A stretch of 64,000 nucleotides of DNA from Bacteroidota bacterium (GTDB lineage Bacteria; Bacteroidota; Bacteroidia; B-17B0; Aurantibacillaceae), in the NCBI GenBank assembly GCA_021155905.1, contig JAJNBG010000034.1, positions 1 to 64,000 on the forward strand, written 5' to 3'. Each line of letters starts with the position of its first letter. The first letter of the stretch is position 1. Made by a program: the position numbers and the translations under genes. The notes beneath the pieces are model-generated. The model made no database searches, was not told where the DNA came from, and worked only from the letters and a program-made list of their open reading frames with translations. Positions 10,988-20,605 of the stretch are shown piece by piece.

Positions 10988-11015
10988 TATAAATTCTTTA
11001 TTAGTTTTTGTCACA

Positions 11016-11072
11016 TCGAGCGGAGTCGAGATGTTTTAAAGATTCTCCTTTTAGGTTCTCGACTTCGCTCGA
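11016..11072. repeat. Inverted pair of a 16-bp element (TCGAGCGGAGTCGAGA … TCTCGACTTCGCTCGA)
   Basis: Two inverted copies with one mismatch separated by 25 bp. Confidence 0.8.
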
Positions 11073-11094
11073 ACTGACAATAGATAATAATTAT

Positions 11095-12045
11095 TTACTT
11101 CAACGCATCAATTAATTTCTCTGCCAGCTCGACCCCAATTCGTTCCTGGGCTTCATTGGTAGCGGCACCAATATGCGGTGTTAAAGAAATTTTCGGGTGC
11201 TTTAACAGTGCTTCATTTGGTGTCGGTTCATTTTCAAACACGTCTAAGCAGGCATGAGCAATTTTACCGGAATTCAATCCATTGATCAGGGCAGTTTCAT
11301 CAATCACACCACCTCGCGACGCATTGATGAGGATCACACCATTTTTCATGGCTGCAATTTCCTTTTCACCAATCATTTTTCCTCCCGGTACGTGCATGGA
11401 AATCATATCCGAACTGGCAACCAATTCTTCCAGGCTCACAGTATTGATTTTAACATCCACACCATTCGTTCCGTGTATCTCTAATTTTAAAACAGCTTCT
11501 TTTACAAAAGGATCGTAGGCTAAAACTTTCATTCCACATCCTAAGGCTATTTTAGCAGTGTACTGGCCAATCCGGCCGAAACCAATGATTCCAATAGTTT
11601 TATCTCTTAACTCAATTCCCTTGGAATAATTTTTTTTAAGGTCGTCAAATTTTGTATGACCGTTGGTTGGCATGTTCCGGTTACTATCGTAAACAAAACG
11701 TACAGCATTGAATAAATGAGCGAATACCAATTCCGCCACAGAATTGCTGGAAGCGGCAGGCGTATTGATTACCTGTATTCCTTTGGAGCGGGCATAGTCC
11801 ACATCAATATTATCCATACCAACACCACCGCGCCCAATAACTTTTAATCTCGGACAGGCATCAATAACATCTTTACGCACTTTAGTAGCGCTACGAACGG
11901 TTAAGGCTATGTATCCTTTATCGTTGATTTCCTTCGCCAGATTTTCCTGCGCTACTTTTTCAGTGATCACCGTAAAGCCCACTTTTTCCAATAAGCTTTT
12001 TCCTACAGCATCGATGCCATCATTGGCCAGAATTAATTTACTCAT
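11095..12045 (-). CDS. serA: D-3-phosphoglycerate dehydrogenase / D-2-hydroxyacid dehydrogenase
   Basis: GIIGFGRIGQYTAKIALGCGMKVLAYDP; ASRGGVIDE; SLTPHIGAAT. Confidence 0.88.
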   Translation of the reverse strand: MSKLILANDGIDAVGKSLLEKVGFTVITEKVAQENLAKEINDKGYIALTVRSATKVRKDVIDACPRLKVIGRGGVGMDNIDVDYARSKGIQVINTPAASSNSVAELVFAHLFNAVRFVYDSNRNMPTNGHTKFDDLKKNYSKGIELRDKTIGIIGFGRIGQYTAKIALGCGMKVLAYDPFVKEAVLKLEIHGTNGVDVKINTVSLEELVASSDMISMHVPGGKMIGEKEIAAMKNGVILINASRGGVIDETALINGLNSGKIAHACLDVFENEPTPNEALLKHPKISLTPHIGAATNEAQERIGVELAEKLIDALK

Positions 12046-12057
12046 CTGAAATTTTTT

Positions 12058-12729
12058 TTAGAATTTACCTGAAAGACCTATCTGAACAGCAGGGCCACCA
12101 AGTCCGGCTTCGATACCAACACCCATATTTTTTATAAAATAGTAACGCATACCGATACCTAATCTGAAAGCAACAGGAATGATATTCATAGTATTAGATA
12201 CGTTATTAACCGCTTCCTGGTCGTCAATATTGTTTGAGTATACATTAGTTAACTTATAACCAATACCACCGGTTGCATAAGGGTCCAGGTTTTTCGTGGT
12301 AGCAAAATGGATATTGATTTTTCCTAACACACGCTGTTTATTAAAACCGAGTGTGTAGTAGTCATTCTGGGTCTCATACTGATTTGTGGAATAATTGTAA
12401 ACTGAATGAGTCTCTATATATTTAGCGGTTACTGATGCGTATGTATATTCCAACCCTAATCCAATTATATCATTGACCATGTATTCAAAACGACCTCCGA
12501 TATGGTTAAGATTTGTCACATCAATACTTCCTGAACCTGATTCCGACACAATCGTTTTAATATATTTACCAACCACGTATGGATAACCATAGAATGCATC
12601 CATGATAAATTTTCCTTTACCGACACATTTGTTCGATACTTCTTTTTTAGCGGCGTCCTGTGCTTTCAGGCTATTAAAACCAAAAAGAATAAAAGAGGCT
12701 AAAGCTAATACACTGATTTTTTTCATCAT
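12058..12729 (-). CDS. Outer membrane beta-barrel protein
   Basis: Signal peptide; alternating pattern; C-terminal GLSGKF barrel end. Confidence 0.75.
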   Translation of the reverse strand: MMKKISVLALASFILFGFNSLKAQDAAKKEVSNKCVGKGKFIMDAFYGYPYVVGKYIKTIVSESGSGSIDVTNLNHIGGRFEYMVNDIIGLGLEYTYASVTAKYIETHSVYNYSTNQYETQNDYYTLGFNKQRVLGKINIHFATTKNLDPYATGGIGYKLTNVYSNNIDDQEAVNNVSNTMNIIPVAFRLGIGMRYYFIKNMGVGIEAGLGGPAVQIGLSGKF

Positions 12730-12743
12730 ATTTGTTTTTAGGG

Positions 12744-13706
12744 TTATTTTAATTGTTCAATAATTGCTTCAATACTCATTCCATCCGCTTCTGCTTTATA
12801 GTTACGAATGATACGGTGTCTTAAGATCGCATTAGCAACAGCCTTCACGTCTTCAATATCCGGGCTGTATTTCCCATTGATGGCTGCATGGCATTTTGCG
12901 CCCAATACCAAAAATTGCGAAGCCCGTGGCCCGGCGCCCCAGGCTAAATATTTTTTTGCTACATCTGAACTAAACTCGGAGTTTAAACGTGTTTTGTTCA
13001 CCAGTTTCACAGCGTATTCCAAAACGTTATCGGCCACCGGAATTTTACGAATGACATTTTGAAAATAAATAATTTCTTCAGCAGAAATAATTTTTTTTAA
13101 ATCCACTTTCATATCAGTGGTCGTTTGTTTCACTACCTGCAGTTCTTCCAGGAAGCTTGGATAATCTAACCAAACGTTAAACATGAAACGGTCCAGTTGC
13201 GCTTCGGGCAGGGGATAGGTACCTTCCTGTTCAATAGGGTTTTGAGTTGCGAGAACAAAGAATGGACTTCCAAGTTCGTATTTTTTTCCTGCCGTCGTCA
13301 CGCATCTTTCCTGCATGGCTTCTAATAGAGCTGCCTGTGTTTTTGGAGGCGTCCGGTTGATCTCATCTGCCAGTACAATATTCGCAAATAAAGGACCTTT
13401 AATGAATTTGAAATTGCGCTGTTCATCCAGTATTTCTGAGCCGATGATATCGCTCGGCATCAAATCGGGAGTAAACTGAATACGGTTAAAAGTTAAACCC
13501 AATACGTCGGCAATGGTATTTACCAATAATGTTTTTGCAAGGCCGGGCACTCCAACCAATAAACAATGTCCCTTGCAAAATATGGAAATCAATACATTTT
13601 TAACCGTATCATTTTGTCCTACAATAACTTTCGCTATTTCGGCATTCAGTTCTTTGTACTTAACTACAAAAGCATCAATTGCTTCTACATCGTTCTTATA
13701 ATTCAT
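12744..13706 (-). CDS. MoxR family AAA+ ATPase
   Basis: GVPGLAKTLLVNTIA Walker A; ADEINRTPPKTQAALLEAMQE; ATQNPIEQEGTYPLPEAQLDRF. Confidence 0.95.
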   Translation of the reverse strand: MNYKNDVEAIDAFVVKYKELNAEIAKVIVGQNDTVKNVLISIFCKGHCLLVGVPGLAKTLLVNTIADVLGLTFNRIQFTPDLMPSDIIGSEILDEQRNFKFIKGPLFANIVLADEINRTPPKTQAALLEAMQERCVTTAGKKYELGSPFFVLATQNPIEQEGTYPLPEAQLDRFMFNVWLDYPSFLEELQVVKQTTTDMKVDLKKIISAEEIIYFQNVIRKIPVADNVLEYAVKLVNKTRLNSEFSSDVAKKYLAWGAGPRASQFLVLGAKCHAAINGKYSPDIEDVKAVANAILRHRIIRNYKAEADGMSIEAIIEQLK

Positions 13707-13724
13707 AAATTCTTTGTTCTTGAA

Positions 13725-15080
13725 TTAAGGTGTAATGGTCCAGTTATATTCTAATTTGCAGCTATTAAACTCACTGTCTATCTTAATATAGGTAGACTTT
13801 GATTTTTTAGCGATCCAATCTGTAATCGATTTTTTTTGTCTTTCAAATGTTGCCATGTTTAATAACCGGATGTAGTCATCTTTCATATTGGCCTTGTGAG
13901 GCTCTGTCCTTGATTTTAAATAAATAATGCGCCATGCCTGTTTGGCATCAGAACCAACATGCTGAATAACAGGGCTCACATCACCCACTTTCATCTGGTT
14001 TTCCAGCATAAAAACCAGGTTCTGATCCATTTGGCCTATCTCGTCCAGTTCCCACTTGGCACTGTTGGCAGCGGGATTAATTAAAACTCCGCCATTTTGT
14101 TTGGTTTCATTATCGCTGCTGAATTTTAAGGCTGCGTCTTCAAATTTTAGCTGACCACTGTTTATTAATTCACGGATACTATCCAGCTCTTCTTTAGCTT
14201 TTAAAATTTCACGCTGAGAAATCTTTGGTGACATTAAAACGTGTCTCACATCTACCGATTCCCCTTTGCGTGCTACCAATTGCATAAAGTGGTAACCGTA
14301 AGAAGTTTCAAAGATCTCGGATACTTCACCTGCTTTTAAACGAAAGGCAACAGCTTCAAATTCAGGAACCATCTGTCCGCGCATCACGGATTCATACCGT
14401 CCCCCGTTTTTTGCCGAACCCGGATCTTCACTATATAAGGCGGCGATAACGCTCATGCTCTCTCCATTTACCACGCGGGATCTATAAACCCCAAGCTGAT
14501 CACGAACGGCCTTTTTTGCTTCCTCTGAAATAGGTGGTTTCCTAACGATATGACTTATTTCCAATTCTGAATTAATGAGTGGTAAACTATCAATAGGTAA
14601 AGTATTATAAAACGCCCTCACTTCACTGGGAGTCAGTTTTGCTTCTCCTGTAACTTTTTGTTGCATTTTTTGAGCCAGTAACTGGTTTTTAACATCATCC
14701 CTTAACTCATCTTTAAATACACTGATACGTTTTCCGTAAAAAGCTTCAAATTTTTCTTCGCTTCCAAGCATACCAACATAGTATTGGATTCTTCGGTTTA
14801 ACTCACCGTCAACTTCTGCGTCAGATACAACGATACTGTCCCTGTCGGCCTGAGCCAACAATAATTTTTGAAATAAAACATCTTCAAAGACTTTACACCT
14901 GTCCTCCTGTGTAAATTCTTTTTTTTCTTTTTGCTCTCTTTGCTGCAATAAATTTGTTTCCACTTCTGATAAAAGAAGCGGATTTTTACCAACAATGGCA
15001 ACAACCTTGTCCAAAACCTGCGGTTGGGCAAAAGATAATGATGTCAAAAATAAAAAGGTAAAGGCAAGTTTTAAGTTCAT
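13725..15080 (-). CDS. Peptidylprolyl isomerase, SurA-like
   Basis: Two parvulin-like segments (RYESVMRGQMVPEFEAVAFRLKAGEVS); SurA N-terminal VLDKVVAIVGKNPLLLSEVE. Confidence 0.88.
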   Translation of the reverse strand: MNLKLAFTFLFLTSLSFAQPQVLDKVVAIVGKNPLLLSEVETNLLQQREQKEKKEFTQEDRCKVFEDVLFQKLLLAQADRDSIVVSDAEVDGELNRRIQYYVGMLGSEEKFEAFYGKRISVFKDELRDDVKNQLLAQKMQQKVTGEAKLTPSEVRAFYNTLPIDSLPLINSELEISHIVRKPPISEEAKKAVRDQLGVYRSRVVNGESMSVIAALYSEDPGSAKNGGRYESVMRGQMVPEFEAVAFRLKAGEVSEIFETSYGYHFMQLVARKGESVDVRHVLMSPKISQREILKAKEELDSIRELINSGQLKFEDAALKFSSDNETKQNGGVLINPAANSAKWELDEIGQMDQNLVFMLENQMKVGDVSPVIQHVGSDAKQAWRIIYLKSRTEPHKANMKDDYIRLLNMATFERQKKSITDWIAKKSKSTYIKIDSEFNSCKLEYNWTITP

Positions 15081-15089
15081 TTTACTAAG

Positions 15090-15959
15090 TTAATTATAAA
15101 TTTCTAATTCTTTATTTGTTTTGGCTTTATCAAAAAAGTCTTTTTTGATGGTGTTTATCAATTGCTGTTTCCTTTGATTGATCAACATGTTTTTGATATT
15201 ATTTTTTTCAAAATTTAAAGGAGATATGGTGTTTTTTGATTTCACCTCAATGATCTTTAAAAAGTAAAAGCTGGTGGCATCGGTAAACTCAAATATTTTG
15301 CCGTTCTGAATGTTATATTCCGGTATTTCATTCAACTGGCGGATTTCTTTTTTCAAATCATCAAACATGAGCCAGGTATTATCGTTCATAAAATAATTAT
15401 TAGCATATTGAATGCACATGCTTTTCAATTGCTCGGCATCTTTGGGATTTGTAGAATAGCACAGTTTCTTCAGTTTAGCCAGGTTGGGAATGTTTACCGG
15501 TGTTTTTACATAAAGTACTTTTACAATATTATTTTTCAGCAAAAAATTCTGGGAATTGGCATTATAATAGTCTTCAATTTGATGAATCGTGACATTGGTA
15601 TCCAGTTTTTCTTCGATTAATTTCGCCTGGAATTTATAAGCCAGTAATTCTTTTTTGTACGCTCCCAGTTCTTTGGTAATATCAGCTTCTTCTTCCGATA
15701 AATAATTAACAGACTGTTGGTAAAACACTTCATTATAAGCCCACTTATTAATGAATGTCTGTATAAATGCAGTACTGTCTGACATGGATAAACCCTGGGG
15801 TGCGATATGCTCCAAATCTGTTGCATATAAATTAGCAGTATTTACCCTGGCAATCACTTTTCCTTTTTCTTCGGCGGCCTCCGATGGTTTGTCGCACGCA
15901 AGCAGCAACAGCAACTGCCCAAACAAAAGAAATGATTTTATGTTAAAGTAATATGGCAA
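15090..15959 (-). CDS. Lipoprotein related to SurA/PPIase N-terminal region
   Basis: LLLLACDK lipobox; located between two PPIase genes; no clear parvulin catalytic domain. Confidence 0.6.
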   Translation of the reverse strand: MPYYFNIKSFLLFGQLLLLLACDKPSEAAEEKGKVIARVNTANLYATDLEHIAPQGLSMSDSTAFIQTFINKWAYNEVFYQQSVNYLSEEEADITKELGAYKKELLAYKFQAKLIEEKLDTNVTIHQIEDYYNANSQNFLLKNNIVKVLYVKTPVNIPNLAKLKKLCYSTNPKDAEQLKSMCIQYANNYFMNDNTWLMFDDLKKEIRQLNEIPEYNIQNGKIFEFTDATSFYFLKIIEVKSKNTISPLNFEKNNIKNMLINQRKQQLINTIKKDFFDKAKTNKELEIYN

Positions 15960-15975
15960 GTTTATTTATAAAAAG

Positions 15976-16001
15976 AAAAGGCTGTATAGCTACAGCCTTT
16001 T
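15976..16001 (-). terminator. Rho-independent terminator
   Basis: AAAAGGCTGTATAGCTACAGCCTTTT downstream of the minus-strand PPIase gene. Confidence 0.8.
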
Positions 16002-16019
16002 CAGTTGTTTTATTTTTTT

Positions 16020-18140
16020 TTACTTAACGGTGTTTAAAACGTCTTCGTTTACCTTAACGGTGTACTTGTTTTTAAGATAAGCTAACCATTCTTTTTCCAG
16101 GTAATTCTGATAATCGGCAGTAATCATTCCTTTTGCTTCAGCAATCGTTTTTGGAGTTTTACCCATAACCTTATTTACCACTAAAACAGTTACCTTGTTT
16201 TCTTTTGTATCTTTGATATCGGTAGCAACAACTCCCTGTTTCCAGTTTGCATCCACATCTTTATTTTCTCCTTTTAAATATGTAATGTTTTCAACCGAAA
16301 CATTTAACTGGGAAGTTTTATTAATGGTTTCTGTAATTTCCTTTTCAGATTTATTTTTCTTCAACATGCCGCGTACTTCTTTAGCCACTTTATCATTGGC
16401 GCATTTGTACATAGTGACATCAGCACGTTCATCCCATAAATAATTGTTTTTATTTTGCTCGTAAAAAGCTTTTAAACCTGCAGTATCTTTCACCGCTTTG
16501 CTCCACACTTTCTGGTCAGTCAGGTCAAACAATAAGATTCCATCTCTGTACTCCTTTAATAAATTTCTGAACTCAGGATATTTTGATTCTAAATTCCCAT
16601 CTTCATAATTAATCAATGTTTCATCTACAAACTCTTTATAAGATTGGTTCAGGAACATGCTGAAATCCGTTTTAGGCCTTGCCGTTTGATGAGTTTCAAT
16701 GTACTTTGCAAAATCAGCCTGAGTAAAGATAATAACTGCTGCTTTCTCTTTATTAAATAGACTGAACAGTTCCTTCTTACCTAATTTTTCAGCTTTTTTC
16801 GCCTCCCATCTTCCCTGGAAAACAGTAGAATCTATCACTTTTAAAAATTCTTTTTTAGCTACTGCGTTTTCTTTAAAGTTATTTTCTTTTTTAATTTTTT
16901 CAATTAAAGAAGTTTTTCCGGCCTGCGTGCGGCTGTCTTTACCGATACGTTGTTTCAGGTCGCCTTTCATGTCGGCAAAAGAAGCTAAGCCTTTTTTATC
17001 GAGACGTTTAACGATGTGCCATCCGTAAGTAGTTGTAAAAGGAGCACTGTAATCGCCATTATTTTCTAAAGCGAAAGCTGCTTTTTCAAATTCAATCGGC
17101 ATGCGGCTGCTTCCAAACCACTGAAGCTGTCCGCCTTTTTCTGCGCTAGGTTTATCATCAGAGAATTGACGGGCAAGATCTTCAAATTTTTCTCCTGCTT
17201 TTAGTTTAGTATAGATTTCATCAATTTTGGTTTTAAGATTGGCTTTGTCCTTTTCGCCCATGTCTTTCGAGAATTTTACCATGATGTGAGCTGTTAAGAT
17301 TTCACCCTGGCTAGGGCGTTTGTCATTTACTTTTAAAATATGGTAACCAAAACGAGTTCTAACCGGCATCGTAATGTCGCCTACATTAGTTTTAAAAGCA
17401 GCTGTCTCAAAAGGATAAACCATTTGTAAAGAAGTAAAATACCCTAAGTCTCCACCGTTTTCAGCAGCAGAAGGATCTTCTGATGTTTTTTTGGCAACAG
17501 CTGCAAATTTATCACCTCCAGAACTCAACGCGGATGTTATTCCTCTGACAGCACTTAATTTACTGTTATAGTTGACTGAATCCTGATGAGTGGATGATTT
17601 GGTTAAGCCTGCACTTTTCTTTAATAAATTTTCATATTCAGTGAGTTTTGCAGGCGTAGGATTTTTTCCGGTTAATGCGTCACGGATAATCATTAAACGC
17701 GTATAAGCTTCAATGGTATCTTTTGGTAATGCATCTTCTGCTACACGGATTAAAATATGGGAAGCTTTAATTTCTGTTTTCATGCGATCGTATGCTTCCT
17801 GTAATAAAGCGTCGTTCACATTTTTATCAGTTAAATATGGGGCAGCCAGTTGTTTGCGGTAACCTGCAAGCTCTGTTTTAAATGAACTATTAGTGTCCAG
17901 GCCGTTAGCTTCTGCTTCAAACACTTTCATTTTAAATGTAGAAAAAAGATCTACATATTCTTTCACTGATTTTTGTTCTTTGTTTACTTCCTTACCACTG
18001 TTTTTTTTGTAAACATTTTCAAACTCACTTTTGTAAACCGGTTTTCCGTTTATGGTCATAATAACCGGTTCTGTTGTTTGCGCAAAAGCAGTAAAACCTA
18101 CTGCAGTTAATGTTAAAAATCCAAGCGTACGTTTCTTCAT
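16020..18140 (-). CDS. Peptidylprolyl isomerase with two parvulin domains
   Basis: ASHILIRVAED…GGDLGYFTSLQMVYPFETAAF and TAHIMVKFSKD…GGQLQWFGSSRMPIEFEKAAF. Confidence 0.92.
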   Translation of the reverse strand: MKKRTLGFLTLTAVGFTAFAQTTEPVIMTINGKPVYKSEFENVYKKNSGKEVNKEQKSVKEYVDLFSTFKMKVFEAEANGLDTNSSFKTELAGYRKQLAAPYLTDKNVNDALLQEAYDRMKTEIKASHILIRVAEDALPKDTIEAYTRLMIIRDALTGKNPTPAKLTEYENLLKKSAGLTKSSTHQDSVNYNSKLSAVRGITSALSSGGDKFAAVAKKTSEDPSAAENGGDLGYFTSLQMVYPFETAAFKTNVGDITMPVRTRFGYHILKVNDKRPSQGEILTAHIMVKFSKDMGEKDKANLKTKIDEIYTKLKAGEKFEDLARQFSDDKPSAEKGGQLQWFGSSRMPIEFEKAAFALENNGDYSAPFTTTYGWHIVKRLDKKGLASFADMKGDLKQRIGKDSRTQAGKTSLIEKIKKENNFKENAVAKKEFLKVIDSTVFQGRWEAKKAEKLGKKELFSLFNKEKAAVIIFTQADFAKYIETHQTARPKTDFSMFLNQSYKEFVDETLINYEDGNLESKYPEFRNLLKEYRDGILLFDLTDQKVWSKAVKDTAGLKAFYEQNKNNYLWDERADVTMYKCANDKVAKEVRGMLKKNKSEKEITETINKTSQLNVSVENITYLKGENKDVDANWKQGVVATDIKDTKENKVTVLVVNKVMGKTPKTIAEAKGMITADYQNYLEKEWLAYLKNKYTVKVNEDVLNTVK

Positions 18141-18203
18141 AAATTTTTTGTTTTTTAAGGCTAGCAAATTTAAAATTAGTTTTTAATTATTTATCGGTCT
18201 TTA

Positions 18204-19313
18204 TTATTTAATCACTTCTTCCAGTTTCGCATCCAAATCCGGACCTCTTAGGTTTTTAGCAATTATTTTTCCTTCTTTATCCAGGAGCAGGTTTTGTGGA
18301 ATGCTGGTAATGCCGTATAATTTCCCGGCTTCGTTGCCCCATCCTTTTAAATCGCTGATCTGGGTCCAGGTTAACTGATCTTTTTCAATAGCCTGGATCC
18401 ATTTTTCTTTTACCTGGTCAAACGAAACACCTAATACGGTGAATCCTTTGTCCTTGTATTTGTTATAGGCCATCACTACATTAGGGTTTTCGGCACGGCA
18501 GGGTCCGCACCAACTTGCCCAAAAATCCACCAATACATATTTTCCTTTGAGATCTGATAAATTCACCATTTTACCGTTTGGATCTGCCTGTGCGAAATTA
18601 ACCGCCGGGTATCCGATAGTAGTTCCTCTTAACTGGGTTAATTTTTCCTGCGCCAGTTTCCCGTATTTGGTATTTAAAACGCTTTTGTCCAGTAAACCGA
18701 CTATTCTTTCCAGTTCTTCAACCGTTGCTGTTGAATTTTGATTGTTAAAATAGATAGCGTAACCGCTAACAGCAGACTTTGGATGTGTTTTGATGAAATT
18801 TTCCATAGACGCTTTCACCTCTTTGTCCATGGCCTGGTATTCTGCCACTTTTGCATTCATAGTAGCACCGTCTCCTTTGGATTTAGCCTCATTATAAGCA
18901 TTTACAATGGACTGCTGCTTACCGCCAAATCCCTGCATCATCTCATTATAAGCAATATAGTCTTTTTGGGTCTGCCCACCGGCCACTTTAGCTTGAGGTA
19001 AGCTGTCGATGTTCCCGGAAATGGTTGTTTTTCCACCATCTACAAAGAAAATCAGGTTGGGCTGTTCATTAATATTATGGGATTTAGTGATCCAGTACAT
19101 ATTAGCTTCCGTTCCTTTGCCGGTAAAAGCGAATTTGCCAGCCTTTATTTTGGCACTGTCCGTATAATCAGCGCCATCCCACTTATGGTGCATGAAAATG
19201 TATGAGTTATCTGGAGCATTTCTCAGTGCGCCATTAATGTTAAAATTGAATTTGGTTTGAGCAAAAACGGCAATAGATAACAGAGAGAAGCTGAATAGGA
19301 ATAGTTTCGTCAT
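18204..19313 (-). CDS. TlpA/AhpC-type thioredoxin with N-terminal DUF4369-like domain
   Basis: VDFWASWCGPCRAENP active site. Confidence 0.9.
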   Translation of the reverse strand: MTKLFLFSFSLLSIAVFAQTKFNFNINGALRNAPDNSYIFMHHKWDGADYTDSAKIKAGKFAFTGKGTEANMYWITKSHNINEQPNLIFFVDGGKTTISGNIDSLPQAKVAGGQTQKDYIAYNEMMQGFGGKQQSIVNAYNEAKSKGDGATMNAKVAEYQAMDKEVKASMENFIKTHPKSAVSGYAIYFNNQNSTATVEELERIVGLLDKSVLNTKYGKLAQEKLTQLRGTTIGYPAVNFAQADPNGKMVNLSDLKGKYVLVDFWASWCGPCRAENPNVVMAYNKYKDKGFTVLGVSFDQVKEKWIQAIEKDQLTWTQISDLKGWGNEAGKLYGITSIPQNLLLDKEGKIIAKNLRGPDLDAKLEEVIK

Positions 19314-19492
19314 TTTTTTTGTGTTTAACAAGCAAATGTAGTTTTTATTGTGACTTTGAAGAATAGGTATTCGTTAAAAAATGAAAATTTACGGTCTTAA
19401 AATGGCTTGGAAGTGACATTTGATCAAATATTTCAGCCTATAAAGTAATTGTTAAATGTTTCTTATTTAATTATCATTTTTATTCACAATTG

Positions 19493-19523
19493 TTTGTGGG
19501 TAGTTCAAATTGTCTTATTTTTG
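19493..19523 (+). promoter_or_regulatory. Bacteroidota-type promoter TTTG-N19-TATTTTTG
   Basis: TTTG at 19493-19496, 19-nt spacer, TATTTTTG (TAnnTTTG) at 19516-19523. Confidence 0.6.
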
Positions 19524-19621
19524 CTTCGCTAAAAAGTGACCACCCTATAAGAGGAGTTCTATTCTGAAATCCGCCTTAAACCACTTTTAGAAATAAAAAA
19601 TAAACACCTAAAAATTATAAC

Positions 19622-20542
19622 ATGAAAAAAACTTTACTTGGTTTATCGTTAGTTACTTTGGCTTTAGTTGGTAAAGCGCAGGATTGTTCCGAATTATTTA
19701 TTTCGGAATATGTAGAAGGGGGAGGCAATAATAAGGCTCTTGAAGTTTACAACCCAACGGCAAACGCAATAAACTTAAGCAATTATAGATTAGTGCGGTA
19801 TTCGAATGGCGCATCCTACGCGAACCCAATTGATGATATCGATAGTACGGATCTTACCGGTTCTATTGATTCATATTCCGTGCATGTATTGGTAAATGGT
19901 CAAACTTCAGGTACAGCTAGTTCTCCAGCATGTGATCCGATTCTTCAGGCAAAAGGGAATCAATTAGATCACGCTTATGGAGCACCAACTTATATGAATG
20001 GTGATGATGCAATTGCTTTGGTAAGAATAAGCCCTTATAAAGTAATAGATATTTTTGGAGTTATTGGAGAAAGACCAAATGTAGCATGGAGTGATGTTGC
20101 TCCTTATATCGGAACAACCGGTAAATGGTGGACTAAAGATCATTCTATGCAAAGAAAGTCCAACATCAAGATTGGTGTTATGACTAATCCTGGGCAATTT
20201 AATCCAAAATTAGAGTGGGATTCTTTGCCAAAAGATATTTGGACAGATCTTAATGTTCATGATTGTGCGTGTAAGCCGGTTGGTGTAAAAGAAATTTCAA
20301 ATCAGATTAGTTTAAAAGTTTTTCCAAATCCTTCAAACGGAAATGAAATGGCTTTTGTTTCGGACAAATCAATAAAAGAAATTGTAATAACAAACGCTGT
20401 TGGGCAGGTTGTTTATAGAAGAACTGTTGAATCTAAGGAAAAAACAATTATCCTGAAAGATCTGGAACTTTCCAAAGGAATATATTATGCTACAATAAAG
20501 AGCGAGGCTGGTTCAAAATCAGAAAAAATAATTGTAAAATAA
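19622..20542 (+). CDS. Lamin-tail domain (LTD) protein with T9SS C-terminal sorting domain
   Basis: CSELFISEYVEGGGNNKALEVYNPT LTD start; C-terminal KVFPNPSNG…SKSEKIIVK. Confidence 0.88.
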   Translation: MKKTLLGLSLVTLALVGKAQDCSELFISEYVEGGGNNKALEVYNPTANAINLSNYRLVRYSNGASYANPIDDIDSTDLTGSIDSYSVHVLVNGQTSGTASSPACDPILQAKGNQLDHAYGAPTYMNGDDAIALVRISPYKVIDIFGVIGERPNVAWSDVAPYIGTTGKWWTKDHSMQRKSNIKIGVMTNPGQFNPKLEWDSLPKDIWTDLNVHDCACKPVGVKEISNQISLKVFPNPSNGNEMAFVSDKSIKEIVITNAVGQVVYRRTVESKEKTIILKDLELSKGIYYATIKSEAGSKSEKIIVK

Positions 20543-20568
20543 TAAAACTTTAATCAAATTTTTTAACA

Positions 20569-20592
20569 GGGCTGATGCAATATTCAGCCCTT
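20569..20592 (+). terminator. Terminator-like hairpin
   Basis: AGGGCTGA-tgcaatat-TCAGCCCT followed by TTATAT. Confidence 0.6.
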
Positions 20593-20605
20593 TATATTTA
20601 AAACA

